A stretch of DNA of 64,000 bases from UBA2031 sp037189985 (lineage in GTDB: Bacteria; Pseudomonadota; Gammaproteobacteria; Pseudomonadales; Moraxellaceae): the NCBI GenBank assembly GCA_037189985.1, contig JBBCJX010000017.1, forward strand, positions 17,374 through 81,373. The letters run 5' to 3'. Below the pieces are notes generated by a model. That model did no database searches, was not told the origin of the DNA, and saw only the letters and a program-made list of their open reading frames with translations. A program made the translations under genes and the position numbers. Shown one piece after another: positions 41,532 through 50,827 of this stretch; position 1 is the stretch's first letter; each line of letters starts with the position of its first letter.

Positions 41532-44500
41532 TCAGCCCAGCTCGATTTCCAGCAGTGCATCGCCGGCCGCGATGGGGCGGCCCTGGCGGCAGTGCAGGGC
41601 GCGCACCGTGCCGGACACGGGGGCATGGATGGGGAATTCCATCTTCATGGCTTCCAGGATCACCAGCGGTTCGCCAGCCTCGATGCGGCTGCCGGCTTCC
41701 ACCAGCAGCTTCCAGACGTTGCCGGAGATGTCGGCAGCAACGAGATGGCCGCCTTCGGCCACGCTGATGCTGATTTCCTCTTCGATGGCCGCGATCACGT
41801 CCACGCTGTCCTCGCTCTGCCAGAGCGCGACCTCGCGCTCGAAGGCGGTCTTCTGGCGGGCGCGGAAATCGGCGATGGCCAGCGCGTTCTCGTTCAGCAA
41901 CCTGTCGTAGCCGGCGAGATCGAAAATTTCTTCCTCGATGCGTATTTGTGTGCGGCCCTCGCGGAAGTCTTCGCGCAACTGCAACAACTCCTCCTCGCTC
42001 ACCGGGTAGTACTGCACCTGGTCGAAGAACTTGAGCAGCCAGGGTTCGCCCTTGCCGGAAGGCGTGGTGAACTGCGGGTTTTTCAGGAATTTGTTCCAGA
42101 TGGGCAGGGTGCGGCCGACGAGTTGGTAGCCGCCGGGGGAGTCCATGCCGTAGATGCACATGTAGACGCCGCCGATGCCCACCGTGCCTTCGGCGGTGAA
42201 GGTGCGCGCCGGGTTGTACTTGGAGGTCATGAGGCGGTGGCGCGGGTCCACCGGCACGGCACAGGGCGCGCCGAGATAGACATCGCCCAGGCCCAGGATC
42301 ATGTAGCGGGCGCTGAACACGATGTCGAGTACTTCCTCGCGCGAGGCCAGGCCGTTGATGCGCTGGATGAAATCGACGTTGTTGGGCAGCCAGGGCGCCT
42401 TGCCGCGCACGGTTTCCTGGTAGCGCGTGACGGCGCCCAGCGTGGCGGAATCCTCGAAGGCCAGCGGCATGTGCACGACGCGGCTGGCGATTCTCAGCGT
42501 CTCCACGTCGGACAGGACCTGTTCCCGTTGCAGCAGGGCAGTGACCAGCGCGGACTGCGTGATGACGCGGCTGTCGTAGTGGATCTGCAGGGAGCGCACG
42601 CCGGGCGACAGCTCCAGGATGCCGGGCAGGGGCTCGGCCTTGAGCGATTCCATCAGCGCGTGCACGCGGAAGCGCAGGCGCAGGTCCAGCACATTGGGGC
42701 CGTATTCCAGCAGGATGTATTTGTCGCCGGCCTGGCGGTAGGCCACTTCCGGGCGATTGTTTTCAGCAGGCAGGGCGGCGACCACGCATTCGGATACTGT
42801 GTCTTCCGGCTTCACTTCCGGGAATGCCGGCAGCGCGGGCAGCGGCGTCAGTCCGGCGATGGCAGCATCCTGCGCCAGTTCCAGCGCGAGGGCGGCATCG
42901 AAGCTGATGCGGCGGAAACGGATGCGGTCGCCGGGCTTGACCTGTCCCACCTTCCACAATTCGGCCTTGACAATCGTGGCGAGGCAGACGAAGCCGCCGA
43001 GGCTGGGGCCATCGCGCGTGAGTATCACCGGCATGTCGCCGGTGAAGTTGATGGAGCCGACGGCGTATTCGCAGTCGTGGACGTTGGAAGGGTGCAGGCC
43101 GGCCTCGCCGCCGTCGGAGCGTGTCCATGAGGGCTTCGGGCCGGTGAGGCGCACGCCGAGGCGGTTGGAGTTGTAGTGCACCTCCCAGGGTGAGGCGAAG
43201 AATTCGTCCACGGATGCCTGCGTGAAGAAATCCGGCGCGCCGTGCGGGCCGTAGAGCACGCCGATGTCCCATTCACTGCCATATACGGGAACCAGCGCCG
43301 CCGGCGCGGCGGCGGGTTCGTGCACGGGAGCGGGCGTGTTGCAGGCGGCAAGGGCGGGATTGCTGATGGCCAGCATGTCGCCGTTGCGCAGCGTGCGGCC
43401 GGCATGGCCGCCGAACTGGCCGAGGGCGAAGGTGGACTTGCTGCCGAGGTAATCCGGCACGTCGATGCCGCCGCGTACCGCGAGATAGCTGCGGCAGCCG
43501 CTCTGGCTGCGGGCGGTTTTCAGCACCTGTCCGCCTTTCACGCTGACAGGCTGCCACAGTGGCAGTGGCTCGCCGTCAAGCGTGGCCTGCATGTCGGCAC
43601 CGGTGAGCGCGATCACCGTGTCGCCGTGAAAGCGCAGGGATGGCCCCTGTATCGTGAATTCCAGTCCCGCCGCCGATTCATGGTTGCCGACGATGCGGTT
43701 GGCGAGGCGGAAGGCGTAATCGTCCATGGGGCCGGAAGGCGGCACGCCGATGTCCCAGTAGCCGCTGCGGCCTGGATAGTCCTGCACCGTGGTGTAGGTG
43801 CCGGGCTCCAGGATTTCCAGCAGCCGTGGCTTGTACTCGAAGCGTTCGAGGAAACGTGTGGAAAGTTTTGCTTCGCGGAAGGTCGTGCTGCTGATGATCT
43901 GGCGCAGGTAGTCGAGGTTGGTGGCGATGCCGTAGAGGCGGGTGGCGTCCAGCGCGGCCTGCAACTTCGCCAGCGCGTCGCTGCGGTTTTCGCCATGCAC
44001 GATGAGCTTGGCAATCATGGGATCGTAGAAGGGCGAGACTTCCGTGCCGGTGGCGACCCAGCCGTCGATACGCACGCCTTCCGGGAAACCGACTTCCGTC
44101 AGCGTGCCCGGCGAGGGCTGGAAATTGCGTACCGGGTCTTCGGCATAGAGGCGCACTTCAATCGCGCAGCCCTGTGGCAGGGGCAGCGTGTCCAGCAGGG
44201 GCGGTTCGCCGGCGGCGGTCTGCACCATCCATTCCACGAGGTCCAGTCCCGTCACCATTTCCGTGATGGGGTGCTCGACTTGAAGCCGGGTGTTCACTTC
44301 CAGGAAATAGAACTCGTCGCGCGCGGCGTCGTAGATGAATTCCACCGTGCCGGCGGAGGCATAGCCCACGGATTCGCCCAGGCTGACGGCAGCGGCCAGC
44401 AGTTTTTCGCGCGTGGCTGCCGGCAGGCCGGGGGCGGGGGTTTCCTCGATCACTTTCTGGTTGCGGCGCTGCACGGAGCAGTCGCGCTCGCCGAGCGCCA

Positions 44501-45161
44501 CCACCTTGCCCCTGCCGTCGCCGAAAATCTGCACTTCCACGTGCCGCGCCTCGTCCACGAAGCGCTCCAGGAAGACGCCGGCATCGTTGAAGAAGCTCTT
44601 GCCCAGGCGCTGCACGGACTCATAGGCGGCGACGAGGCCGGCTTCGTCGTTGCAGCGCGACAGGCCGATGCCGCCGCCGCCCGCCGTGCTTTTCAGCATC
44701 ACGGGGTAGCCGAGTCCGGCGGCAGCGGTTCTCGCCTCGTCGAGGCTGGTCAAAAGCCCCGTGCCCGGCGTCAGTGGCACGCCGGCTTTTTCCGCGAGTT
44801 CGCGCGAGGTGTGCTTGAGACCGAAGCGGCGCAACTGGTCGGGGCTGGGGCCGACGAAGACGATGCCGGCGGCGGCGCATTCTTCGGCGAAGCCGGCATT
44901 CTCGGAAAGGAAGCCGTAGCCGGGAATGACGGCCTCGGCGCCGGTTTCACGGGCAGCGGCGATGATTTTGTCGCCGCGCAGATAACTTTCGGAAGGCGCG
45001 CCTTCGCCGATGCAGACGGCCATGTCGGCGGCGGTCACGTGGGCGCTGTTGCGGTCGGCCTCGGAGTAAACGGCCACGGATTTCACACCCATCTTTTTCA
45101 GGGTCCGGGCGATGCGGACGGCTATTTCACCCCGGTTAGCGATAAGAACCTTAGAGAACAT
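41532..45161 (-). CDS. uca: Urea carboxylase
   Basis: 1209 residues, the normal length. The biotin carboxylase domain (about 1-450) starts MFSKVLIANRGEIAVRIART and contains MLKSTAGGGGIGLSRCNDEA and FLEVNTRLQVEHPITEMVTG. Two KipI/KipA-like AHS domains follow (YWDIGVPPSGPMDDYAFRLA, AVRGGIDVPDYLGSKSTFAL). The C-terminal biotinyl domain has VILEAMKMEFPIHAP with the biotinylated Lys near residue 1173. It carboxylates urea to allophanate with ATP and bicarbonate; allophanate hydrolase, encoded upstream, finishes the job. A vestigial second start lies just before it at 45151-45282. Confidence 0.97.
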   Translation of the reverse strand: MFSKVLIANRGEIAVRIARTLKKMGVKSVAVYSEADRNSAHVTAADMAVCIGEGAPSESYLRGDKIIAAARETGAEAVIPGYGFLSENAGFAEECAAAGIVFVGPSPDQLRRFGLKHTSRELAEKAGVPLTPGTGLLTSLDEARTAAAGLGYPVMLKSTAGGGGIGLSRCNDEAGLVAAYESVQRLGKSFFNDAGVFLERFVDEARHVEVQIFGDGRGKVVALGERDCSVQRRNQKVIEETPAPGLPAATREKLLAAAVSLGESVGYASAGTVEFIYDAARDEFYFLEVNTRLQVEHPITEMVTGLDLVEWMVQTAAGEPPLLDTLPLPQGCAIEVRLYAEDPVRNFQPSPGTLTEVGFPEGVRIDGWVATGTEVSPFYDPMIAKLIVHGENRSDALAKLQAALDATRLYGIATNLDYLRQIISSTTFREAKLSTRFLERFEYKPRLLEILEPGTYTTVQDYPGRSGYWDIGVPPSGPMDDYAFRLANRIVGNHESAAGLEFTIQGPSLRFHGDTVIALTGADMQATLDGEPLPLWQPVSVKGGQVLKTARSQSGCRSYLAVRGGIDVPDYLGSKSTFALGQFGGHAGRTLRNGDMLAISNPALAACNTPAPVHEPAAAPAALVPVYGSEWDIGVLYGPHGAPDFFTQASVDEFFASPWEVHYNSNRLGVRLTGPKPSWTRSDGGEAGLHPSNVHDCEYAVGSINFTGDMPVILTRDGPSLGGFVCLATIVKAELWKVGQVKPGDRIRFRRISFDAALALELAQDAAIAGLTPLPALPAFPEVKPEDTVSECVVAALPAENNRPEVAYRQAGDKYILLEYGPNVLDLRLRFRVHALMESLKAEPLPGILELSPGVRSLQIHYDSRVITQSALVTALLQREQVLSDVETLRIASRVVHMPLAFEDSATLGAVTRYQETVRGKAPWLPNNVDFIQRINGLASREEVLDIVFSARYMILGLGDVYLGAPCAVPVDPRHRLMTSKYNPARTFTAEGTVGIGGVYMCIYGMDSPGGYQLVGRTLPIWNKFLKNPQFTTPSGKGEPWLLKFFDQVQYYPVSEEELLQLREDFREGRTQIRIEEEIFDLAGYDRLLNENALAIADFRARQKTAFEREVALWQSEDSVDVIAAIEEEISISVAEGGHLVAADISGNVWKLLVEAGSRIEAGEPLVILEAMKMEFPIHAPVSGTVRALHCRQGRPIAAGDALLEIELG

Positions 45162-45282
45162 GCTTCGTTACTCCCTGGCGATTTGCCTCCGGCTTGCGCG
45201 CTGCGCGCACTACCCTGCGCCGAAACTCAGCGTTGCACGCTGAGTTTTCGCCACGGTTCGCAATCAGGACGGTCTTGAACAT
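45151..45282 (-). pseudogene. Vestigial biotin-carboxylase-type gene start upstream of urea carboxylase
   Basis: From ATG 45282 the minus strand reads MFKTVLIANRGE, the conserved N-terminus of biotin-carboxylase enzymes, then breaks into unrelated sequence at a hairpin (AAACTCAGCGT TGC ACGCTGAGTTT) and stops at 45151, ten bases inside the real urea carboxylase gene. The matching codons of the real gene differ at many synonymous positions, so it is not a fresh tandem copy. It looks like the scar of replacement or rearrangement of the original 5' end. It might now act as a leader peptide, because the stop overlaps the real start. Confidence 0.75.
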
Positions 45283-45295
45283 TTTCCTTGTCCCC

Positions 45296-47113
45296 TCAAG
45301 CCAGGCTGGCGATGTAGGCGCGCCAGCCGCCGAATGTCGTGATGTCTTTGGCGCCTTCCAGTGCCCAGGTTTCGCAGATGAATCCTTTGACCTGACGACT
45401 GTCTGCCAGCGTCAGCGTGCCGATACCCAGTGGCGAAGGAATGAGCCCCACGAACGAGCCGAAGTGCCGCAGCGGCATGGCCCACAACTCCACGGCAATG
45501 GCTGCGCCTTTTTCGGAGCTGACTTTTAATAGTCCGGGTTTGGGTGGAACGGTGTCCGGCAGTGCGAAGAGCCGGTAAGCGGCGGCGGTTTGCGTGCTCT
45601 CCAGCAGGATGGCCTCACGTTCTATGAGTTGTGTGTTCAGTGGCATGCCGCTGAGATGGGCGCCGACAACGGCGACCGTGATCATGTTGCTCATGTCTGG
45701 CTTTTCGGCAGGGAGCAGGAATGCCTGTGTACTGGCCAGCGGCTGTTGACTGGCGCCCCGTAGCCACGGATTGGACTGCTGCCAGCGCAGACCGAATGCA
45801 GTCAGCGCTGAATCGCGACCAGCACGTGCGGCCAGTGTGATGCCGAAAGGAAGTCCGTCCTGGCGTAACCCGGCGGGCAATGCCAGCGCGCAGAGGTCCA
45901 GCAGGTTGACGAAGTTGGTGTAGGTGCCGAGCTGACTGTTCAGCAGCACGGGTTCGTCAGTGACTTCCTGAAGTGTGTAGATGCCGGGTGTGGTCGGCAT
46001 GAGCAGGCCATCAAGACCCTCCAGCAGGGTTTCAGCGATGCGTGCCAGTTCAGCACGGCGGTATTCCCCCTTGAAGACATCGACCGCGCTCATGTTGCGA
46101 GCGCGGTCGATGATCCCGTGCACCACAGGGTTTAGCGCCTCAGGATTCGTTGCTGCCAGTTCATCGATGGCTGCCTGGCGTTCTGCCAGCCAGGGGCCGT
46201 CATAAAGCAGTGCTGCCATTTCATGCAGTGCTGAAAAATCTACCGGAATCAGGGTGACGTTCAGCGCATCCAGATGCTGCAGTGCCCACTCCCAGGATTT
46301 GCGCGACTGCTGGTCGCCGAACCATTGCGGCGCGGAGGGAATGCCGAAAATGGGTTTGGCCGGGAATGGTGCGGATGAGACGGGGAGTCGGCGTGAGTAG
46401 GGATCGGCTGCATCAAATCCTGCGGTGATGCGCATGAGTGCGTCGGCGTCGTCCACGGTCAACGTGAACAGCGACACGCAGTCCAGTGTGCGGCATGCCG
46501 GTACGACGCCTTCCGTGCTCAGGAGTCCGCGCGTCGGCTTCAGGCCGACAATGTTGTTGAGGCCGGCTGGTACACGGCCTGAGCCGGCGGTGTCGGTGCC
46601 GAGGGCAAACGGCACCAGTCCGCGTGCCACCACCGATGCAGAACCTGAGCTTGAGCCGCCACTGATATAGCGGGTATTGAAGGTGTTGGGCACGGCACCG
46701 TAAGGGGAGCGTGTGCCGACGAGTCCGGTGGCAAACTGGTCAAGATTGGTTTTGCCGATAACCACGGCGCCGCTGGCCAGGAGTTTCTGGATGACAGTGG
46801 CATCACTGTCGGCCATGCGCGCAAAGGCAGGGCAGGCGCATGTGGTTGGCAGTCCGGCGACATCAATATTGTCTTTGACAGCGAAGGGGATGCCGTAAAG
46901 GGGGAGTGCCTGCAAGTCTCCCTGTGCCAACTCCAGTTGCTTCTCCAGTTCGGCCAGACGTACCTGCAATGCCTCCGTGCTGATCAAGGTGATCCAGGCC
47001 GGATCATTACTGTCCAGTGATGCCAGCAGAGAGGTCAGGAGCTCTTGGGGCTTCAAGCCGCTGTGATAGGCCTGTTGCCACTCTCCAAGATTCCAGGCTT
47101 GCGTGTTCGGCAT
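45296..47113 (-). CDS. atzF: Allophanate hydrolase
   Basis: 605 residues from ATG 47113, which has AGGAA eight bases upstream; ATG 47131 is also open. It belongs to the amidase signature family: Ser-Ser-Lys region YGIPFAVKDNIDVAGLPTTC (Lys) and ISGGSSSGSASVVARGLVPF (Ser-cisSer), then GTDTAGSGRVPAGLNNIVGL. The C-terminal domain (LKVSSEKGAAIAVELWAMPL, followed by IPSPLGIGTLTLADSRQVKG) is that of AtzF/DUR1,2, a gamma-glutamyl-cyclotransferase-like fold. It splits allophanate into two ammonia and CO2. It is first in the urea operon. Confidence 0.95.
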   Translation of the reverse strand: MPNTQAWNLGEWQQAYHSGLKPQELLTSLLASLDSNDPAWITLISTEALQVRLAELEKQLELAQGDLQALPLYGIPFAVKDNIDVAGLPTTCACPAFARMADSDATVIQKLLASGAVVIGKTNLDQFATGLVGTRSPYGAVPNTFNTRYISGGSSSGSASVVARGLVPFALGTDTAGSGRVPAGLNNIVGLKPTRGLLSTEGVVPACRTLDCVSLFTLTVDDADALMRITAGFDAADPYSRRLPVSSAPFPAKPIFGIPSAPQWFGDQQSRKSWEWALQHLDALNVTLIPVDFSALHEMAALLYDGPWLAERQAAIDELAATNPEALNPVVHGIIDRARNMSAVDVFKGEYRRAELARIAETLLEGLDGLLMPTTPGIYTLQEVTDEPVLLNSQLGTYTNFVNLLDLCALALPAGLRQDGLPFGITLAARAGRDSALTAFGLRWQQSNPWLRGASQQPLASTQAFLLPAEKPDMSNMITVAVVGAHLSGMPLNTQLIEREAILLESTQTAAAYRLFALPDTVPPKPGLLKVSSEKGAAIAVELWAMPLRHFGSFVGLIPSPLGIGTLTLADSRQVKGFICETWALEGAKDITTFGGWRAYIASLA

Positions 47114-47136
47114 TGAATCGGTTTCCTGCATTCCGT

Positions 47137-47148
47137 CTTGTATACAAG
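47137..47148 (-). promoter_or_regulatory. Candidate GntR operator
   Basis: CTTGTATACAAG is a perfect 12-base palindrome, 24 bases upstream of the allophanate hydrolase start at 47113. FadR-subfamily GntR proteins often bind TTGTATACAA-like sites. It is the only such site I noticed in the urea region, suggesting control of the whole operon from here. Confidence 0.65.
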
Positions 47149-47467
47149 TGGGTATTTGCAGGAGCCGTGCCAGCTTTGCTCATGAGTGTTCAAGCCTTAA
47201 GCATTACAGAGAAAATTCAGTAACTTGGATGAAGTTCGTTGCCCTCGGACATGGAGATAAAGAGGTTTTTCTTCGATGTGTGCACGCACCATAAGGGGTG
47301 CTGTGATAATTGCTGGCGCACTGCTTTGGGTTGGCCGCCGGAAGATGACTTGCAGGACGGCTGCTTTCTGTCGACGGTTAATGGCCCAGCACGGATAATG
47401 TGCGGTCTTGATGGCTGCCAGGGCGGCCAGGATTCAGGTTGAAAACAGGGATTTCCCGGAAACACTC
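47149..47467. other. Divergent intergenic region between allophanate hydrolase and the acyltransferase gene
   Basis: About 320 bases without a supported gene. It should hold the urea operon promoter. GCACC-N6-GGTGC at 47286-47301 recalls an NtrC site but its spacing is one base off. A 67-codon Cys-rich plus-strand frame at 47239-47442 has no family match and no ribosome binding site, so it is left uncalled. Confidence 0.4.
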
Positions 47468-48361
47468 ATGATCGCTACCTTATTTCCTGCCTGGTTCACG
47501 GGTTTGCTGACACTGCTCTCCTTGATGCTGATGATCACCTTCTGGTTCATCGTGATGCTGCCGGGTGTATTGCTGCGCTGTGTGCCGATCTACCGGGTGC
47601 AGCGCCTGGCGTCGCGTTATTGTGTCTGGATCGCCCGCAACTGGGTGGGCAGCAATGCCCTCATGTTGCGCCTGCTGCATCCTGTGCGCTGGCAGGTATC
47701 CTTTGATGGCGACATGGACCCGCGTCGCAGTTATCTGCTGGTGTCCAACCATCAGTCCTGGGCAGACATTCTGGTGATTTTCGATGTCTTCCACAGGCGT
47801 ACGCCGTTTGCCCGTTTTTTCCTCAAGCGTGACCTGCTCTATGTGCCTATCGTCGGGCTGGTGTGCTGGGCCATGGATTTTCCTTTCATGACCCGCAAGG
47901 CAGGCCGCTCCGATCTGGAAACCACCCGGCGTGCCTGCGAGATATATCGCGAGGTGCCGGTGACGGTAGTGAATTTTCTGGAGGGGACACGCTTTACCGA
48001 GGCCAAGCGTGCCGCGACAGGTTCTCCCTATGAACGCCTGCTGCATCCCAAGGCGGGAGGCGTGGCTTATACGCTGAATGCAATGGGCGACCAGTTTGCC
48101 GGCATCGTTGATGTCACGATCGAATATTCGCCAAGCGAGAAGGAGCTGGCCTGGAGCTGGCTGAGTGGCCAGCAGGCAGATTTGCGCCTGCATGTGCGAG
48201 TGCTGCCGGTACCGGAGCAGCTGCTGGCAGGCGACTACATGCAGGATGCCGCACACCGCGAGGCCGTAAAGACATGGCTGGCGGATCTCTGGGCAGAAAA
48301 GAACCAGCGCCTCGTGCAGGGACTCGCCAGCAATGAACGGCTGGGTTACAGGAAGGCCTGA
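47468..48361 (+). CDS. 1-acyl-sn-glycerol-3-phosphate acyltransferase-like protein (YihG type)
   Basis: 297 residues from ATG 47468. Two N-terminal membrane segments (LLTLLSLMLMITFWFIVMLP and further) are followed by the PlsC catalytic motif LVSNHQSWADILVIFDVF (HxxxxD), and FLEGTRFTEAKRAA (the GTR motif). Membrane acyltransferases of this type attach fatty acyl chains to lysophosphatidic acid or related lipids; YihG of E. coli is the closest type. It is 42 bases upstream of a P-loop kinase-like gene, in the same direction. Confidence 0.92.
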   Translation: MIATLFPAWFTGLLTLLSLMLMITFWFIVMLPGVLLRCVPIYRVQRLASRYCVWIARNWVGSNALMLRLLHPVRWQVSFDGDMDPRRSYLLVSNHQSWADILVIFDVFHRRTPFARFFLKRDLLYVPIVGLVCWAMDFPFMTRKAGRSDLETTRRACEIYREVPVTVVNFLEGTRFTEAKRAATGSPYERLLHPKAGGVAYTLNAMGDQFAGIVDVTIEYSPSEKELAWSWLSGQQADLRLHVRVLPVPEQLLAGDYMQDAAHREAVKTWLADLWAEKNQRLVQGLASNERLGYRKA

Positions 48362-48403
48362 TTTTTGCCGATGCCGGCTGCTGTCTTTGCAGCGAGAGTC
48401 TTT

Positions 48404-48919
48404 GTGAAAAAAATTCTGGTCATAGGTTCCGGCGGCAGCGGCAAAAGCACGTTTTCCAGAGTATTGGGCGGGCAACTGGGCATTCCTGTCATCCATATGG
48501 ATGCGCTGTATTGGCAGCCTGATTGGGTAGAGCCGGAGAAGCCGGACTGGCAGGCGCGGGTGGAGGCGTTCATCCAGCGTGAGCAGTGGGTGATGGACGG
48601 GAATTATTCCGGCACGCTGGCGCAGCGTCTTGCCGCCTGCGATACCGCGATCTTTCTGGACCTGCCGAGGCTGCTTTGCCTGTCGCGTGCCATCAGCCGT
48701 GGATTCCGCTATCTCGGCCAGACGCGACCGGATATGGCCGAAGGTTGCCCGGAGCAGTTGCCCAGCCTGGAGTTCCTGCGCTGGATATGGAACTACCCGG
48801 AACGCAGCCGCCCCAGGGTAGTGGCACTGCTGGAGGCACACCGGCATGAGCGGCGGATCATATTCCTGCGTTCGCGCCGTGAAGTCAGGCAGTTTCTTGC
48901 GGAGTTGGATAAAGCCTGA
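48404..48919 (+). CDS. P-loop nucleotide kinase-like protein (AAA_18 / FlaR 'topology modulation' type)
   Basis: 171 residues from GTG 48404, chosen because the P-loop protein starts exactly there (KKILVIGSGGSGKSTFSRVL); ATGs at 48365 and 48371 would add an unlike tail. LGIPVIHMDALYWQPDWVEP and EQWVMDGNYSGTLAQRLAAC followed by DTAIFLDLPRLLCLSRAISR are typical of the adenylate-kinase-like 'DNA topology modulation protein' family. The real substrate is unknown. A strong terminator follows. Confidence 0.85.
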   Translation: MKKILVIGSGGSGKSTFSRVLGGQLGIPVIHMDALYWQPDWVEPEKPDWQARVEAFIQREQWVMDGNYSGTLAQRLAACDTAIFLDLPRLLCLSRAISRGFRYLGQTRPDMAEGCPEQLPSLEFLRWIWNYPERSRPRVVALLEAHRHERRIIFLRSRREVRQFLAELDKA

Positions 48920-48946
48920 AGCAGGAAATCTTTCAGGTGATTTTCC

Positions 48947-48979
48947 AAAAAAAATGCCGGCAAGTGCCGGCATTTTTTC
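48947..48979. terminator. Bidirectional terminator between kinase-like gene and atuH
   Basis: AAAAAAAATGCCGGC AAGT GCCGGCATTTTTT. It closes the plus-strand pair and the convergent atu operon. Confidence 0.93.
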
Positions 48980-48991
48980 ACGAGACAGATA

Positions 48992-50827
48992 TCAGAAGCG
49001 GTACTGGCCTTTCTGGATGTTCTGGTAAATTTCGTCTGTCAGCGCAACGTATCCGGATGAGCCCGGCAGGCACACGAACAGGTGCTCACCGCTGACCTGG
49101 GCCGGATCAAAGCCTTCTTTCTTCAGGTTGTTCTTCTGGTACTTGAAGGTGCCCGTGGTTTCCATGGCCTGCCTGACGCGCAGGAAAACAGGAACGGCAT
49201 AGGCGGGCAGTTCTGACTTGAGATGGGCATAAAGGCCGGGCAGGTCGAGATCGGCCTCGGCATGGCCTTCATGCGGCGTAATGGCTGCCATGCCGGCGCG
49301 GCCATTGGTGTTGGGGATTTCCACGCCATACACCACGGCATCTTGCAGCGTTGGGTGGCCGTTCATGATGTTCTCGACTTCCGTGGTGGACACGTTTTCG
49401 CCTTTCCAGCGGAAGGTATCACCGGTGCGGTCCACGAACTGGGCATGACGGAAGCCGATATCACGCACGAGGTCGCCGGTATTGAAATAGCGGTCGCCTT
49501 TGGTGAAGACGTCTTTCAGGATGCAGGCATCGTTCTTGGCCGGGTCGGTGTAGCCATCGAACGGGGTTTTCTCCGTGATTTCGCCCACCAGCAGACCGGC
49601 TTCGCCTTTCTTTGCCTCAACCATGAAACCGTTCTTGCCGCGTACAGGCTGGTCGGCGTCCTTGTCGTATTTCACGATCTTGTAGGGCAGCGGGCAGAAG
49701 CCCACGGTGTTGTCGAAATTGAACAGGTTGGTGAAGCCGATGTTGCCTTCCGAAGAGGCGTACAGCTCCAGCACTTCCTCGATACCGAAACGGTCCTTGA
49801 AGGGCTTCCAGATGCCCGGGCGCAAACCGTTGCCAACGATCTTCTTTACAAGGTGATCGCGGTCGTTGGGCTTGGGGGGGAGTTCGTTCAGGTAGCGGCA
49901 GAGTTCGCCGACATAGCCGAATGAAGTGGCGCGGTACTTGCGGATGTCATCCCAGAATTCGCGTGCAGAGAACTTGCGACGCATTGCCACACCGGCGCCG
50001 CCGGCAATGGCCGAGCCCCAGCACACGCACATGGCGGTGGCGTGGTAGAAGGGCAGGGTCACATAGATCACGTCGGTCTTCTGCAATTGCAGCGTATAGC
50101 CGAAGCCGCCGAAAGCCTTCATCCAGCGGCCGTGCGAGAAGATCGCCGCCTTGGGCATGCCGGTGGTGCCGGAGGTGTAAATGTAGAAAAGGCCGTCATG
50201 CGGGTAAATCTGGCCGGTGGTTGCCGGGTTGTACACGGGTTGCTCGGCAATTTCTGTGGCCAGGTTGCGGTAACCCTTGGGGGCCTTGCCCGGATTCTTG
50301 AACGTGTCGTCGTCGGCAAACCAGAAAAGGTTCTTGTGATCGAATTCGAGATCACCTAGCACTTCGCTGAAGCTCGTGGCCAGTTCTTCACCAACAATGG
50401 CCATCTTGGGCTTGACCAGGTTCACGCTGTGCGTGAGTACCTTGCCGCTCTGCGAGGTGTTGAGCATGGCGGAGACCACGCCGATTTTGCCGAGTGCGGT
50501 GACGATGGCCAGCAGCTCCGGGCGGTTTTCCACGTAGACGGCGACCACGTCTCCTTTTTGCAGGCCCTGCGCCAGGAAGAAGTGCGCGATGCGGTTGGCC
50601 CATTGGTTGAACTGGGTGTAGGTCAGGCGCGTGTCCTTGTAGAGCACTGCGGTGCCATGCGGATTTTCACGCGTGGTTTTTTCTATGGCCCAGCCCAGTC
50701 CGACGTTCTTGGTAGGGTCCGTATTGGAGGCGAGCAGCAGGCCTTGCACCATGCGGGGTATCTTGGGTGTAAGCGCGGCAAACTTGCGGGCGAATTCAAC
50801 AGGCGTGATGACGTCTTGCTTGCTCAT
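48992..50827 (-). CDS. atuH: Long-chain acyl-CoA synthetase, AtuH-type
   Basis: 611 residues from ATG 50827. It is an ANL-superfamily ligase of the FATP/very-long-chain branch: YIYTSGTTGMPKAAIFSHGR (AMP-binding motif), VLELYASSEGNIGFTNLFNF, RYFNTGDLVRDIGFRHAQFV and a C-terminal TTGTFKYQKNNLKKEGF with the catalytic Lys. It activates a fatty or terpenoid acid to its CoA thioester. Its place as the last gene of the atu cluster matches P. aeruginosa atuH (PA2893), where it is thought to activate citronellate or geranylate. A 347-base gap with a structured repeat separates it from atuG, so it may have its own promoter. Confidence 0.9.
   Translation of the reverse strand: MSKQDVITPVEFARKFAALTPKIPRMVQGLLLASNTDPTKNVGLGWAIEKTTRENPHGTAVLYKDTRLTYTQFNQWANRIAHFFLAQGLQKGDVVAVYVENRPELLAIVTALGKIGVVSAMLNTSQSGKVLTHSVNLVKPKMAIVGEELATSFSEVLGDLEFDHKNLFWFADDDTFKNPGKAPKGYRNLATEIAEQPVYNPATTGQIYPHDGLFYIYTSGTTGMPKAAIFSHGRWMKAFGGFGYTLQLQKTDVIYVTLPFYHATAMCVCWGSAIAGGAGVAMRRKFSAREFWDDIRKYRATSFGYVGELCRYLNELPPKPNDRDHLVKKIVGNGLRPGIWKPFKDRFGIEEVLELYASSEGNIGFTNLFNFDNTVGFCPLPYKIVKYDKDADQPVRGKNGFMVEAKKGEAGLLVGEITEKTPFDGYTDPAKNDACILKDVFTKGDRYFNTGDLVRDIGFRHAQFVDRTGDTFRWKGENVSTTEVENIMNGHPTLQDAVVYGVEIPNTNGRAGMAAITPHEGHAEADLDLPGLYAHLKSELPAYAVPVFLRVRQAMETTGTFKYQKNNLKKEGFDPAQVSGEHLFVCLPGSSGYVALTDEIYQNIQKGQYRF

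Noticed and set aside
41500..41545. Short direct repeats TTTCAGCCCAGG / TTTCAGTCCGGG / TTCAGCCCAG near the urea carboxylase stop
   Set aside because: Three imperfect copies of about 11 bases span the end of the gene; probably slippage, with no sign of function.
41415..45278. Long plus-strand frames of 571 and 678 codons
   Set aside because: They are antisense to the urea carboxylase gene and arise from its GC-rich third positions. Their translations are low-complexity (His/Ala/Gly/Val-rich) with no known domain.
47286..47301. NtrC-type binding site
   Set aside because: GCAC-N8-GTGC is one base longer than the NtrC spacing, and no matching sigma-54 -24/-12 pair was found. Kept only as a remark.
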